A DNA stretch of 64,000 nt from Myrica gale (GCA_963930655.1 OZ005610.1:16311001-16375000); one strand, 5' to 3'. Counted from the stretch's first letter, positions 47,142-57,634 are shown. Notes: generated from the sequence alone by a model not told the origin. Translations and numbers: made by a program.

Positions 47142-48875
47142 CTAAGCCGCTGATGGTGCGGTCACATACTGAACGGCACCGGCCTCGGAAAGCGCAGCCA
47201 AGAGTCGCTGCATGTTCACTGGCTCTGCTTCCCCGGTGGTAGGCGCCGCTGGTGGCTTCTTGTAGTCCAATGATTCATCGTCGTAAATATCCCACCACTT
47301 CTTGACAAGCATCTTTATGTCGTCTCTCTGCATGTTCTCTTCTTTCCCTGTGTACCTCCACGGCTTTGACCCCTTTCATTGTTCAACCAATCAAACGGAT
47401 TAGGCTAAAACCAGTAACCATATACCAAACAACAAGAAGAGTAGTCATTGGGTGCAAATTAAAATACTCACCGCCGCACAGTAGTGAACAACTTTAACTT
47501 TGTCAAGCTCCACATTTTCTGGATGACGCCACAACATGGCAAGCACGAGATTGTAAATGTTTGGGATAGGCTTGTAGATATCTCTAAAGTACGTGTTCAA
47601 GAAGTCCTGCCAAAACAAATTAACACGGTACGACAAGTCTTTGCAAAATCCAAGAATTACCCATCAAAACGTGAGTCGGAGTTGAGAACCACTAAAGGTT
47701 CAACTCACCTGCTCAGCAAATGGGGTCGGCGGTGTGACTTTTAGGGTCTTCAAGAGGTCCTCGTAGGTGGACAAACTAGGCTCGAATACAAACATGCCGG
47801 CATTGAAGTAAAGAGCTGGTGGCTGGCCCATTAACTCTGCGGGCCACTTGACCTTGTCAGGGCACTGCTGACAGTAGCCGATCTTGTGTTGTGGGGTATG
47901 ACTCCATGTTTTCTCACAGAAACAGTCCATCACTGCGTAGAAATACCCATCCGGCTGATCAAAGAGGTTGTCGATGTTTTCAAACGCCTGGATGTCTCCG
48001 TCCAAGTAGATCATTTTGCTATATTCCACAAACTGCATCAAAACACAAGGTCATTGGTACTAATAACCAAGACAACAAATCGTACTTGCACAATCGAAAT
48101 CGATTAAAATATTTAATGAGCAAAAAAAAAAATCGATTAAAATATGGCACAAGTCAGGACACGATTGAGGTCCTCTTTTTTTTTTTTCTCTAAATGATTG
48201 AGGTCCTGATCAAATGACGAAGAAATTTAACCCTTTCAGAACACAAATTGATCGAGTCAATGCAAGGGTATTTTGGCCAATAAGAGATGACTATGGATCA
48301 ACTGTCTCATCTATACTTTAGAGTAGAGCAGTCCGACATGTCTTTTCTTTTTCTTTCTTTTTTTTCTTTTTGCAGTCCGACATATCAATTATTGTCATGT
48401 ACAAGAAAAAAACAAGCACGCAAACGAGGTCCGCGAACTCACACACAAGATTGTTCCATGACAGATCGCCACGTGTAACCACGGGAGCGCAACAGAAAGA
48501 CACCTTGTATCTGAAGCAGAGCTAAACAATACCGCGTAACGTTATTTTACGTACCTCCCATATACGAAGCTTGGAGTAATTGATGACGTAATAGGCCATC
48601 GCGAACTGAGTGTGGTTCGCCGGCGGGTAAACAGGTTCAATTTCGCGGACTATGCAGCCCTGAGACACCAGGATCTGACGGTGCTTCTCGGGAACGTCGG
48701 GAAGTACTGCGACCACCAAAGGATACGCAGTTTTCACCTTCCTCAATCCTTTGGCTAGCCCAACGACACCCTTCACGTAGTCCCCGTTACCAGCCAAGAA
48801 AGTCACGTAGGCCCGGCTTGGCATGTTCACGGGTTTGGCGCATACGGCGGGTTTCACCGAGAGCTCAGGAGCCAT
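47142..48875 (-). CDS. GolS: galactinol synthase, four coding exons
   Basis: Exons on the minus strand are 48555-48875, 47709-48032, 47472-47606 and 47142-47372. All introns are GT-AG and the join gives 336 residues, the normal length. It is a GT8-family enzyme that transfers galactose from UDP-galactose to myo-inositol, giving galactinol for raffinose oligosaccharides; it is cytosolic and linked to seed drying, cold, heat and drought. Visible motifs: AYVTFLAGNGDYVKGVVGL near the start, the metal-binding DGD in YLDGDIQAFENID, FNAGMFVFEPS, HYCAAGSKPW with the H-x-x-G-x-x-K-P-W signature, and the C-terminal APSAA pentapeptide typical of the family. I chose the ATG at 48875 (MAPELS) because family members start MAP or similar. 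A longer in-frame start exists upstream but lies in leader sequence. No break is seen. Confidence 0.96.
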
Positions 48876-48919
48876 TTCAAAGTCACGTAGGCTAGGCTCG
48901 CAGAATCTGGTTTCACAGC

Positions 48920-48991
48920 CTGAAAGCAAGAGAGAAAGAGAGAGAGCAAGCAATAGAGAGGGGCTTCAGTAATCTTCAGAGTTGTACGTAC
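48920..48991 (-). other. probable leader intron of galactinol synthase
   Basis: A donor CAAG|GTACGT at 48991 and an acceptor after a CT-rich tract (TGCTTTCAG) at 48920 frame a 72-bp intron between the cap site and the ATG. The size is small but acceptable for plants. Confidence 0.5.
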
Positions 48992-49042
48992 CTTGTGGGT
49001 TTGGGGTTTCTCTATGAACGGTGGAAGATGGAGGTGTTCACG

Positions 49043-49050
49043 TATATATA
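49043..49050 (-). promoter_or_regulatory. TATA box of galactinol synthase
   Basis: TATATATA on the minus strand, about 168 bp upstream of the ATG. Confidence 0.6.
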
Positions 49051-49184
49051 GAGGTGAGGTGAAATGAAATGAAAATGAGCCCGAAATTCGGGTAATTTCG
49101 TCGCACAAAGCTGGGATGATCTTGTTTGTGTGCCAGACACGTATCTCCCTGAAGAACTACAGCGCCGTAGTTGGCGAGATGCGG

Positions 49185-49196
49185 GAAGGTTCTGGA
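49185..49196 (-). promoter_or_regulatory. possible heat shock element
   Basis: GAAGGTTCTGGA fits the alternating GAA/TTC pattern with two perfect blocks and part of a third. It lies about 140 bp upstream of the TATA box. Arabidopsis GolS1 is a known heat shock factor target, so the match is plausible, but a single site can occur by chance. Confidence 0.4.
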
Positions 49197-49284
49197 CGAA
49201 TAGTGGCTTCGAAGAGACTAGAAAGTCTTTTTTTTTTCTTTTTCTTTTTTCTAAGTGACTAGAAAGTTGAGAGTAATTTTATAA

Positions 49285-49469
49285 AAGGAATGCTGGGCTG
49301 ACGTGGAGCGGGGCCCAACACACTCAAACCAGCTTAGTTTTTCTTTGAACCTCAGGTTTTGTTTTTAGACCGGACCGGCTTAGGGGATAAATTTTCTATA
49401 TCTCCCGCGATGCTCTCTCGCACACGCGACACTCTTCATTTCAAAATCGAAATCCCTAACCCACCAATA
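49285..49469 (+). repeat. left TIR of the 8.3-kb MULE
   Basis: Inverted copy of 57417-57625. A likely leader exon of the GRF gene follows, with the donor TTTTCG|GTAAGTCC near 49579. Confidence 0.93.
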
Positions 49470-50117
49470 GCCCCTCGCTCCGAGCTCTCTCCCAGTAAAT
49501 CGAAATCCCCTCAAACGAAGTCTCGTGTTCACCAGCTTCATAATCGGGGGTCTCTCATTGGCTTCTCCCACTAATTTTCGGTAAGTCCTCCGACCTCTAC
49601 TCTTCATCCCGTCATAATCGGGGGTCTCTCACTATCTCATATCCGTTATAATCGTAATATAGCCTTTCACCCTTTCCAATATCACGATTGGCAACCAAAA
49701 AGACTCGGCATTCACATGATATGTGTGAAGAAATTAGGGTTAAAAAATGTTGGGCATATGATATGTGTGAGGAAATTAGGGTTAAGAAATGACGAAAATT
49801 AGAATTTTGTTTACAGGTTGGGATATCAATAAGTATCCATATAATTTAGAGGGTTGATTGCTCAAATTTATAGCTCAAGGAAGAAATTTGCAAATGACTC
49901 CATGGTTTAGGGTGAAAAACTGTATTTTTCCGTAAGTTGTATTGTCCCATTTGCTGCATTTGTATGGAAAGGTGATGTTTTCGTGTGAATTTAATGTGTG
50001 TGTGGTTTCTTGTTCTTGTCGTTTGTGATTGGTAAGTAGCACAGAAAACATTTAGTTTGAAGCAAACCTTATTTTTATAGGATTCAAAACATTACAAATC
50101 CGGTGCTTGTAGTGTCC

Positions 50118-50786
50118 TGTATTTGAGATTTATTCTAAAGTGAAGAGGAGGTTGTGAAAGGACAGCGGGAGCGATGCTATTACCTCATCTTTCTTTTATG
50201 TTTACTTGTGTATCATTGGCAATCATGTGCAGTATATTGGCAATCATGTTCGGCCTCATTTCAGTGTGAATTTAAATGTTTTTGCTACCTGCTAGTATAC
50301 ATGCCATTGGGATCTGCAAGGTAAAGAACTCGCATGCTATCTCCAGTTAGAGTTGCAACCTATCAAAGTTCAATTCAAAAGATGCTTATTTAAACATCTA
50401 ATGACAAAATAAAATTTTAATTGTCTACGATTTTTAGATGTGATGTTACTTTTAACCAATATTTGCAAATAGATTATAAAGAAAGTTGGAAAATTTATGA
50501 CTGAAAAACTAATACCTTTGCCATTGATGGATACTTCCACACCATAATCTGATTCTGGGAATACCCATGAGTGATTAATAGTTCATTCACATTTTTACTC
50601 CAAGCAAGATTGCAAACCTGCAAGTTAAGCGGCAAAATCAATATAAGTTAAAAAATACAGGACATGATATGACATATGTGGTTTGAATTATCCATATGCT
50701 ATCTCGAAGAAATCATTTGTATTTGAGATTTATTCTAAAGTGAAGAGGAGGTTGTGAAAGGTTGCTTTTGCGATGCTATTACTTCA
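50118..50786. repeat. ~70-bp direct repeat bracketing the CCS52 fragment
   Basis: 50118-50186 and 50718-50785 share TATTTGAGATTTATTCTAAA and GTGAAGAGGAGGTTGTGAAA, and after a small change GCGATGCTATTAC. The two copies lie 600 bp apart on either side of the CCS52-like sequence, as if that sequence had been inserted with duplication of its target. Confidence 0.88.
50290..50617 (-). pseudogene. captured CCS52/Fizzy-related WD40 fragment, two exons
   Basis: Exon 50516-50617 (minus) codes [20 protein letters not shown] and then [14 protein letters not shown], between a proper acceptor (TTGCAG) and donor (GTATTAG). After the intron, exon 50290-50359 codes VATLTGDSMRVLYLADPNG and then ends. Plant CCS52/FZR proteins, activators of the anaphase-promoting complex, read [20 protein letters not shown] and VATLTGHSMRVLYLA here. 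The His after TG is Asp in this copy and the following S-P-D-G is altered. Only about 57 codons remain, with introns, so it is a genomic fragment in the 5' half of the MULE's GRF gene region and in the opposite direction to it. Confidence 0.85.
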
Positions 50787-50882
50787 TTATAGAGTAGTCA
50801 AACTGTTGCAGAATGCTCTCATGTCTTTATTGATGATGTATTGCAGGTAAATACGTTTGTTTTCCAAGCTGGACTTCACACT

Positions 50883-51390
50883 ATGTCACCACGACAGTGT
50901 CGATGTAAGCTCCCAGTCCAAGAAAGGACTTTGTGGACAGTGCAAAATCCCGGTCGACGGTATTTTACATGCGGGCTAGACGCCCACCATTCGGTGAGTA
51001 CTACATGGTGAATCTGCATTTATATTCAACATTTTGTCTGCTTCTCTTAAATGCCAATTGATGATGTCACTTTCTGCTCATTTGTCTTATATAGGGGACA
51101 ACGCGTTGTGGTTTTTTCGAGTGGATAGATGTTGAGACGTCGAAGCGGGATCCGACCGAACATGTCCCCTATTGAACCGCAAGATTCAGCGGCTGTTGTC
51201 CGAGTTGAAGACGAAGGATGATGAGCTACAAAGGTTCATAGCGGAGAACCATATGCTCAGGGCAGAAAACCAGATTCTCAAGAGGGATCCTGAGTTGGAG
51301 AGGATGAAGGAGGAACTAGTGTTGAGATTAGCCGCCTTTGGTCTGGCAGAGAAAACCAAACCCTCGTCCTCATGTTATTATATAATTTGA
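50883..51390 (+). pseudogene. GRF zinc finger and coiled-coil protein of the MULE
   Basis: Exon 1 (50883-50993) codes MSPRQCRCKLPVQERTLWTV and QNPGRRYFTCG. After a GT-AG intron, exon 2 (from 51095) codes GTTRCGFFEWIDVETSKRD. Together this is a GRF-type zinc finger (C-x-C, NPGRRYFTC, CGFFEW). About 70 residues follow that would form a coiled coil (RKIQRLLSELKTKDDELQRF, ERMKEELVLRLAAFGLAE), ending SSSCYYII at 51390. GRF fingers bind single-stranded nucleic acid. The finger and coil frames differ by one base at the CCCC run near 51166-51170, so either the gene has a single-base loss or the sequence is off by one there. Total size about 135 residues. It is convergent with the transposase. Confidence 0.75.
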
Positions 51391-52956
51391 GGGTCCAGGA
51401 CGAATGTAGATTACCCTGCCACTTTTGTATCTGTAAGGTGTTATGGCAGGATAAGGCCTAGATAAAATTAAATTATGTGGACAAACGTATCTGTGGCTGG
51501 AGAGACATGTTGCTTGTCAGGTGAATTATAACTAGTTGTACATGCCACCAACGTGAGATTATTTTCCTTGTACTGCTATTGGGTGGGCTGTGGCCCAATT
51601 AGTTGTCTTTAACACAAAAAAATATATTTGATTGATTGCTGCGGAAGAGACACAAACAGATGCTGCAGAGGAGAATGTTTGATTGCTTTTGGGAATACTA
51701 CTTTCTGAATCCAGTCAAACAACTCAATTCTGTCTTTTCCATTGCCACTTAAAAGGTTTTGCTGTATCTGGGGAGAAGCTAGGATTCTGGAGGAAGGTTC
51801 CAATGTTCATTTTTGCCTTGGATTTTAATTCCCATTATACAAAATTCACTTATCTCTTGTTTCGTTGTGATAATTCGTCAGTGTGCTTACTCAAGATATA
51901 TAGAGGCTAGTTGTGCGAAAGAAGTTCTACCCATTTGTTTTTCCATGACACTTTTAGTAGAACTTCTTTTGAAGTGTTTTGGCTCCATATTTGTAAAAAC
52001 ATGTTCTGGGCAGAGACAAGTCTACTTCCAGAAGAGAACTTTTATAAAAAGCTGTTCTTCGTGGAATCAGCTTTTAACACAGTCCGCCTCAAGTTTTCCG
52101 CAACAGCATAGATTCCAGTTCAGTTTTACAGTTGAATTTGCGACTTCATAATACTATTTTTGTTCTCCCGGAACACTACTGGAAAAATGAAAGGTGTCGT
52201 ATGTGAAGTGAGCTGGCTGCTTAGCATACAAGATTTTGGAAGAGGGGATCGATTTTAAAACTATTTGGAAAACGCAATTTCTAGGTACCTAAATCGCAGT
52301 TTGACGCGACTTCATGGCATCATTGGAGTTTGCTCCATTGAGTTAAAGTTGCAGGAAAGAAGGTTAATAAGGAATGAGTCCCCATTGAGTAACGTACATC
52401 AAGGATAAGGAAAAAAAATCACATGGTCCAAATATATTTCAATTCGGGAATTATTACTTGTCTTCCTGAGCATCGAACTTATTGTCGATCTTTTGGTAAC
52501 CTGACATAGACACCCATGGTTCCATGAAATCCCCTATAAAATGCAGATTGAAAAATAGCATTCCCAAGCTAGGCAGGGCTCTTTGACATGAGGACCTATA
52601 ACATGAGGAACTAAGATTGGTCTGCAGCTGCCAATAATTATAACTTATGGTCTGCCAACACCAAAATTTAAACCTGTTACAGATAATAAATTTCAATAGC
52701 TGCAAAACCTATATCTGCTGAAATTCAAAATAAAAAAATACACATTTCCTGCAACTTCCAAATCACATGCCAACACCAAGATACCAAATACAACATTTCC
52801 AACATCCCCAACATTTCCAAATACATATCCAACTACCATAACACTAAATACATATCCAAATACCATAATACTAAATACACGTCCAAATCGCATAATATGC
52901 AATGCATGTCCAATGAGTACATTACAAAGCCAATATTTTGAAGAGTACGTCATCAG
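51391..52956. other. centre of the MULE between the convergent genes
   Basis: 3' UTR of the GRF gene (to about 51600) and about 1.3 kb without a recognised frame. At 52785-52920 there is a short tandem array of about 26-bp units (AAATACATATCCAAATACCA), four imperfect copies. Confidence 0.6.
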
Positions 52957-53479
52957 TCAACCAAGCACCATGAACATAGAATTGATGGCATGCAACAAAA
53001 GAAGGATACTTGACATCTCGCCAGTAGTAATTGTACGCGATGTGGAATGATGGTTGAGTAGAGCATAAACTTGAAATAGGGTGGCCTTGGCATGCATTGC
53101 AATTCCCGGGTCGGTTGGAATCATGGAATTGACCGCGACAGTCATCTAATCGAGTTTTTGCAGTGAGTTGTTCCTCAGATCACAGGCTAACTGCCATAGA
53201 AGGTTCAGTAGTACTCTTTGACTCACAGGGAGAGGAACTAACGACACCACCTACCGTAGATCAACCTTGATAAAAATTGCGAGTTAAAGATAAGTGAATT
53301 CATAAGCCATCAACATATATGTTTGTGGACAATATTAAATGAGAAAAATTTACCGTTGAGAGGAACCAGGATACAATAGACATATCATTACTTTGGAGAG
53401 CTACATTGAAAGCTTTTTCAAAATTGTGTTGAAGTACCAAGTTTGCCAACTCCATTGTTACATCAACTGGCACCACAAC
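52957..53479 (-). pseudogene. captured VARICOSE (EDC4) C-terminal fragment
   Basis: Exon 53354-53479 (minus) codes MELANLVLQHNFEKAFNVAL and QSNDMSIVSWFLST. After an intron, exon 52957-53265 codes VDLR, a TAG, then VVSLVPLPVSQRVLLNLLWQ, LACDLRNNSLQKLD, a second TAG, then MTVAVNSMIPTDPGIAMHAK and a C-terminal tail ending MFMVLG. Plant VARICOSE, the scaffold of the mRNA decapping complex, has EEAFTAALQRSDVSIVSWLC, VPLPLSQGVLLSLLQQLACD and INPADPMIAMHVRPIFDQVY in this order at its C-terminus. The splice sites survive but two in-frame stops are present. The fragment lies just downstream of, and in the same direction as, the transposase, with a possible linking exon at 53573-53668. Confidence 0.82.
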
Positions 53480-53668
53480 CTAATACACACATGAGACAAC
53501 CACGTTGGAAAATAATTTAAAGGAAAAAAAATACAGTGTGACGCTTGTCTTTAAAGATATTTATGTATGTACCTGAGTACTCGTACCACGACCTGACTCA
53601 TTTTCAAGAACACACAGTGGCATCGGGATCTGAGTATCGTTTGATTGAGTTTGCGTTGCTTTTAAGCC

Positions 53669-56143
53669 CTACAAAACAAAACCCATGGTTAGGTAAATGA
53701 GTGTCCAGGCAAATGCAAGATGACAGTAAGGGACAGAAAATTGCATTCTTGCAATCTTTTTTTTCCGGCTACTTGGTTCGGCTTCTGTCTCAATCGCTAG
53801 ATTTGGCCCTTTTCGTTGTGACTTCTTTACCGCTTTTTCCACTGCAGACACCATTCTTGATGACCTTGGTCTCCCTTTCCTTGTAACCTTAACATGACTA
53901 AGGACGATATTACTTTGTGTCGCCGAAACATCATTACTTTGAATTGACTGCTGATAGCCAGAAGATGCAATTGAAACAGCAGGTTGGTGGGAGCCACTAC
54001 TGGGCTGAAGTGCACGAAATTCATCTGTCAACTGCTCAACATTTCTCATCACCTTTTCGTATCTGTCCACGTCCATTGATGTCACCGATGCTAATTTATT
54101 AAACTTTTTGCACAGGAGGTCATATCTTTCGTAGTAGGGTCACCGTGAAAAGCATCGTAACTACTTTTAATAAAAGTGTAATGTCGCCTTATGTCCTTCC
54201 TCCATCTCGCAAGATAATATTTCAATGGCAACTTTACAACTTTCTTTGATAGCAGCACATAAATGGCATGACAACACAAGATACCTCTCGTTTCAAACAA
54301 CGCACATGTGCACTTAACCTCTCCTTCTTCATCATTGTAGTAAAGACAATAGGATTTTTCCTTTATATCTTTGTTTACAACCCCTAGTTGAATCACTTCA
54401 TAAGTAGAAATTGCACTTTCTACTTTAAGACAAGAATGATTACATTGCATAACTTTTCGAAACTCCCCTTGAACTTCCTTGAACTTTGCATTGGTATACA
54501 CATCTTGGAAGCTCTCCTCTAAAGGAAACGGACTTGAACACGGAATTATGCGATTGAAGGAATCGAAATTAGCATTTGTCTCTTTCTCAACCATCTTCCT
54601 CAAAGCACTATCAAACTGATCAACAAATTCCTTTAGTGTGGTCTGTGAGTGCACATAACCATCAAAAAATGCATTCATACTTTCACTTCGTTGCGTAGTA
54701 TTCATTCCCGCCCAAAAAGTATTTTTCACATATGCAGGCACCCAAAAATATTTTTCACCATATAACTCAGTCAACCATGTATTATTTTCTAACTGATAAG
54801 TCTCAATTAGAAACTTCCAATTTTCCTCGAACTGGTCACAGGTTTCAGATTCATAGACACAGTTATTCAAGGCTACCTTAATACCATGGAACTCATGATT
54901 TACTGCAAACTTTTCAGGTAATTTTCTCATAATGTGTCACAAACAATATCTATGACGTGTCCTGCTGCCGAACACTATTTCAATTGCATTCTTCATAGCC
55001 CTAGCCTGATCTGTTAAAATTGCACTTGGAGTTTTACCGTTCATGCAACCCAACCAATTTTCAAACAACCAAACAAAGGTGCTTGTATCCTCATTGGACA
55101 TAAGTGATGCACCAAACAGCATTGACTGACTGTGATGATTGACACCTACGAAAGGAGCGAAGGGCATGTCATATCTATTAGTCAAGTACGTTGTGTCGAA
55201 GGAAATGACATCCCCAAAGTATTCATATGCTGCTCTACTTCGTGCATCAGCCCAAAAGACATTTTGCAAACGACAATTTTCATCCATGTCCATTGCATAA
55301 TAAAAGCCAGGATTATTCTTATGCATTCTGCAAAAATACTCACTAAGTGCTTGACCACCTCCTTTACCTAGCCGAAGCTCCCTTGCCTTTTGAATAAAAT
55401 TACGACAGTCTTTTTCTCCGAAGGAAAGATTTTCATACCCCCCATTTCAACAACAAGCGAGTGGAAATTCTTACTTGCACGTATTCCAGCTCTGTCATTT
55501 ATATCTAGCCTTCTTTTCACAGAAGCTTCAATTCGCCTATGGCATTTCATTAACTTGGCTTTGCCTGGGCTTAGACTATGGTTATGTTGAAGCACAACCC
55601 TAGTCAACATCCACTTTCCATTGGCACAGACCATTGCACAAATTCTGGCTGGACAATTCATTTTAATTGTTGTTGGCACAGTATCAGTTTTCGTCTTTCT
55701 TTGGTTCCCTTCACGAACACAAGTATAAGTTATGTGTGTGACAGTCCCTTCCTTTCTTTTGTTGCGTCTTTTTACCACGGCAAAACCATCTTGCTTAGCA
55801 TACTTTACATAGTACCGAAAAACTTCATCGGCCGAATCAAACATCATTGATGTCTTCGGCTCTTCAATATTGTCATCCCTATCTATCACATCGTATACCC
55901 GAGCATTAGCTGCTTTATCATCCCCATCTTCGTTATCATCGACCTCTAAATTACATACAAAAAATTAAATAAGAAATGCGACTTCCAACTCTATACTTGG
56001 GTTAAAGAACAATAATTTGACGATATAGTATCAAAATAAGAAGCCTAACCAATCTCAGTGTCACTTTCGTCGATTACATCATTGTCGTTATATTCACTGT
56101 CAACTTCTTCGTCAATCTCCAAGAGTGAACAAGAACAGTCCAT
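53669..56143 (-). pseudogene. FAR1-type Mutator-like transposase
   Basis: An exon at 56050-56143 (MDCSCSLLEIDEEVDSEYND) joins across a GT-AG intron to a long exon from 55945. It reads: FAR1 zinc-binding domain (55420-55850, FRYYVKYAKQDGFAVVKRRN), MULE transposase core (54950-55400, with first Asp in VISFDTTYLTNRYDMPFAPF and second Asp in ILTDQARAM; the Glu may be that of RSESMNAFFDGYV), SWIM zinc finger (CTCALFETRGILCCHAIYVL) near 54290, and a basic tail (KGRPRSSR, SSRKKKIAR). This is the Jittery/FRS branch of MULE transposases, from which the light-signalling factors FHY3 and FAR1 arose. Two breaks are visible: a one-base frame change in the run of six C at 55438-55443, and TGA at 54937-54939 where relatives have Trp (HRYCL-W-HIM). 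Otherwise nearly full length. Confidence 0.9.
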
Positions 56144-56341
56144 TTATAATACACCAGCGTAGCAGTACCACCTCATGTGCGTAATCTCTCAGTGATTGGC
56201 TTTACACGAATGGACTGAAGATGTATAAATGTCTTACGAGGTAGCCTTAAATTCTTTCAAATACTGTAAAGAAGCAAGAGAATTTTTAGTTGTATTCTTA
56301 AGCACATAATCATAGCTGTAAAGCAGGTATGTATGAAAAAG

Positions 56342-56440
56342 ATGGGTGAGTTGTTTACGGAAATGAAAGAGAACAAATGCAAAGCTGATCATATCACCTT
56401 TGCTACAATGATCCAAGCCTACAAGGCCAAGTGCATTTAA
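56342..56440 (+). pseudogene. captured PPR motif fragment
   Basis: The plus strand codes MGELFTEMKENKCKADHITF and then ATMIQAYKAKCI before a stop. In P-class PPR proteins a helix pair commonly reads LFxxMKExxCKPDxITFxTMIQAYxAxG, so this is one repeat. It has no neighbours of the same kind on either side and lies between the transposase promoter and the right TIR. It is not related to the intact PPR gene at 25297-26883 beyond the family motif. Confidence 0.6.
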
Positions 56441-57416
56441 ACAATTTAAATACCACAGAGTGTTGGGATTAATGCTGTAAACATTAGCTAACTCCCAAGC
56501 TCACATGATCATAGCACCCAAAGAAGCATACTATCTCCAAAAATTTAACAGAAAAGAATGATCTTCACTCTCATTGTGTTAGCTAAGCCAAAGACGCATA
56601 TATAATATATATAAATATATATATTATCTTCCGAGCTCCCTAGATGCCAAAATTAATGTACTGGGCTTTAAAATTATTGTATCAATGACAATCAAAGCTC
56701 AGTAGAAATAGACTTGGTACTCTAAGGCAATTGAAAAACATAACTCAAACTGCTGCTTTAAATATGGCAAATGATTAACCAGGGAAAAACTCACGCTCTG
56801 TTCAAATGGAGTAAGGTCAAACAGAATGTTCCACCATCTTAAGAGAACCAGGGGACTGACAATGCACTAACTATTTGTGGCTTTACATCAACTCTTAACA
56901 GAACACAGTCTACCAACACTTATTTTGTAATTATCCCTCATTTACTAATGCAGAAAATGCTCCATCTTTAAATACCTTAGAACAGTCAGGCACTTACTCT
57001 TAAAACAATTCTAAAAGTTCAAACTATTAGAACTTTCCAAATTATGCAACAACGTTTAATATACCACATTCCCCACAATATAAAAGAAAATGTACAGCTC
57101 ACAATCAACAACAAAAGGCATACCTCCCTGAACTCCAACTTCGAAATGTTATCAAAAACTTCAACTTCAACATAATCGTTGACATTCTCATAATTAGTTG
57201 AAAATTATGATGCACCTTCTACTTGTGCAAAACAAAGGCAGAAAACCAGACAAAAAAAAAGCGCCGGATTAGCCAATGAAAGCAGAATTTGCAAAATCAT
57301 ATTGTTGTTAAGCACCGACAAACCTTTTGACTTGGTTTCCTTGTCTTTGGTTTCGCCCACACCAAATATCTGAAGCGAATTCAGAGAGTTCCTGCGGGTT
57401 CAAGTGCACAAAGGGA
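56441..57416. other. MULE interior without recognised genes
   Basis: A/T-rich. It may hold the transposase promoter and leader, and further host fragments too worn to identify. Confidence 0.5.
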
Positions 57417-57625
57417 CTGTTGGTGGGTTAGGGATTTCGATTTTGAAATGAAGAGTGTCGCGTGTGCGAGAGAGCATCGCGGGAGATATAGAAAATTTAT
57501 CCCCTAAGCCGGTTCGGTATAAATACAAAACCTGAGGTTCAAAGAAAAACTAAGCCGGTTTGAGTGTGCTAGGCCCCGCTCCACGTCAGCCTAGCGGGAC
57601 GCGGGCGGGATGCCCAGCATTCCTC
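57417..57625 (-). repeat. right TIR of the 8.3-kb MULE
   Basis: Inverted copy of 49285-49469 with a few substitutions and an extra GC-rich 23-25 bp close to the outer end. Confidence 0.93.
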
Positions 57626-57634
57626 ATTTTATAT

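Larger units (their letters stand above)
49285..57625. mobile_element. 8.3-kb Mutator-like element with FAR1-type transposase and captured genes
   Basis: Inverted repeats of about 185-205 bp (49285-49469 and 57417-57625) share AGGAATGCTGGGC, CTTTGAACCTCAGGTTTTGT, AAATTTTCTATATCTCCCGC and CGAAATCCCTAACCCACCAA. Flanking 9-mers ATTTTATAA (49276-49284) and ATTTTATAT (57626-57634) agree at eight positions. The element encodes a FAR1-like MULE transposase (minus strand) and a GRF zinc-finger coiled-coil protein (plus strand), in convergent order. It also carries fragments of CCS52, VARICOSE and PPR genes. The right repeat has an extra 23-25 bp near its tip. The left repeat ends about 235 bp upstream of the galactinol synthase TATA box. 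In general the TIRs of such elements carry promoters. Confidence 0.93.

Noticed and set aside
48876-48953. Longer N-terminus for galactinol synthase
   Set aside because: An in-frame ATG exists 26 codons upstream, but the extension overlaps the leader-intron acceptor and family members start at the MAP-type methionine.
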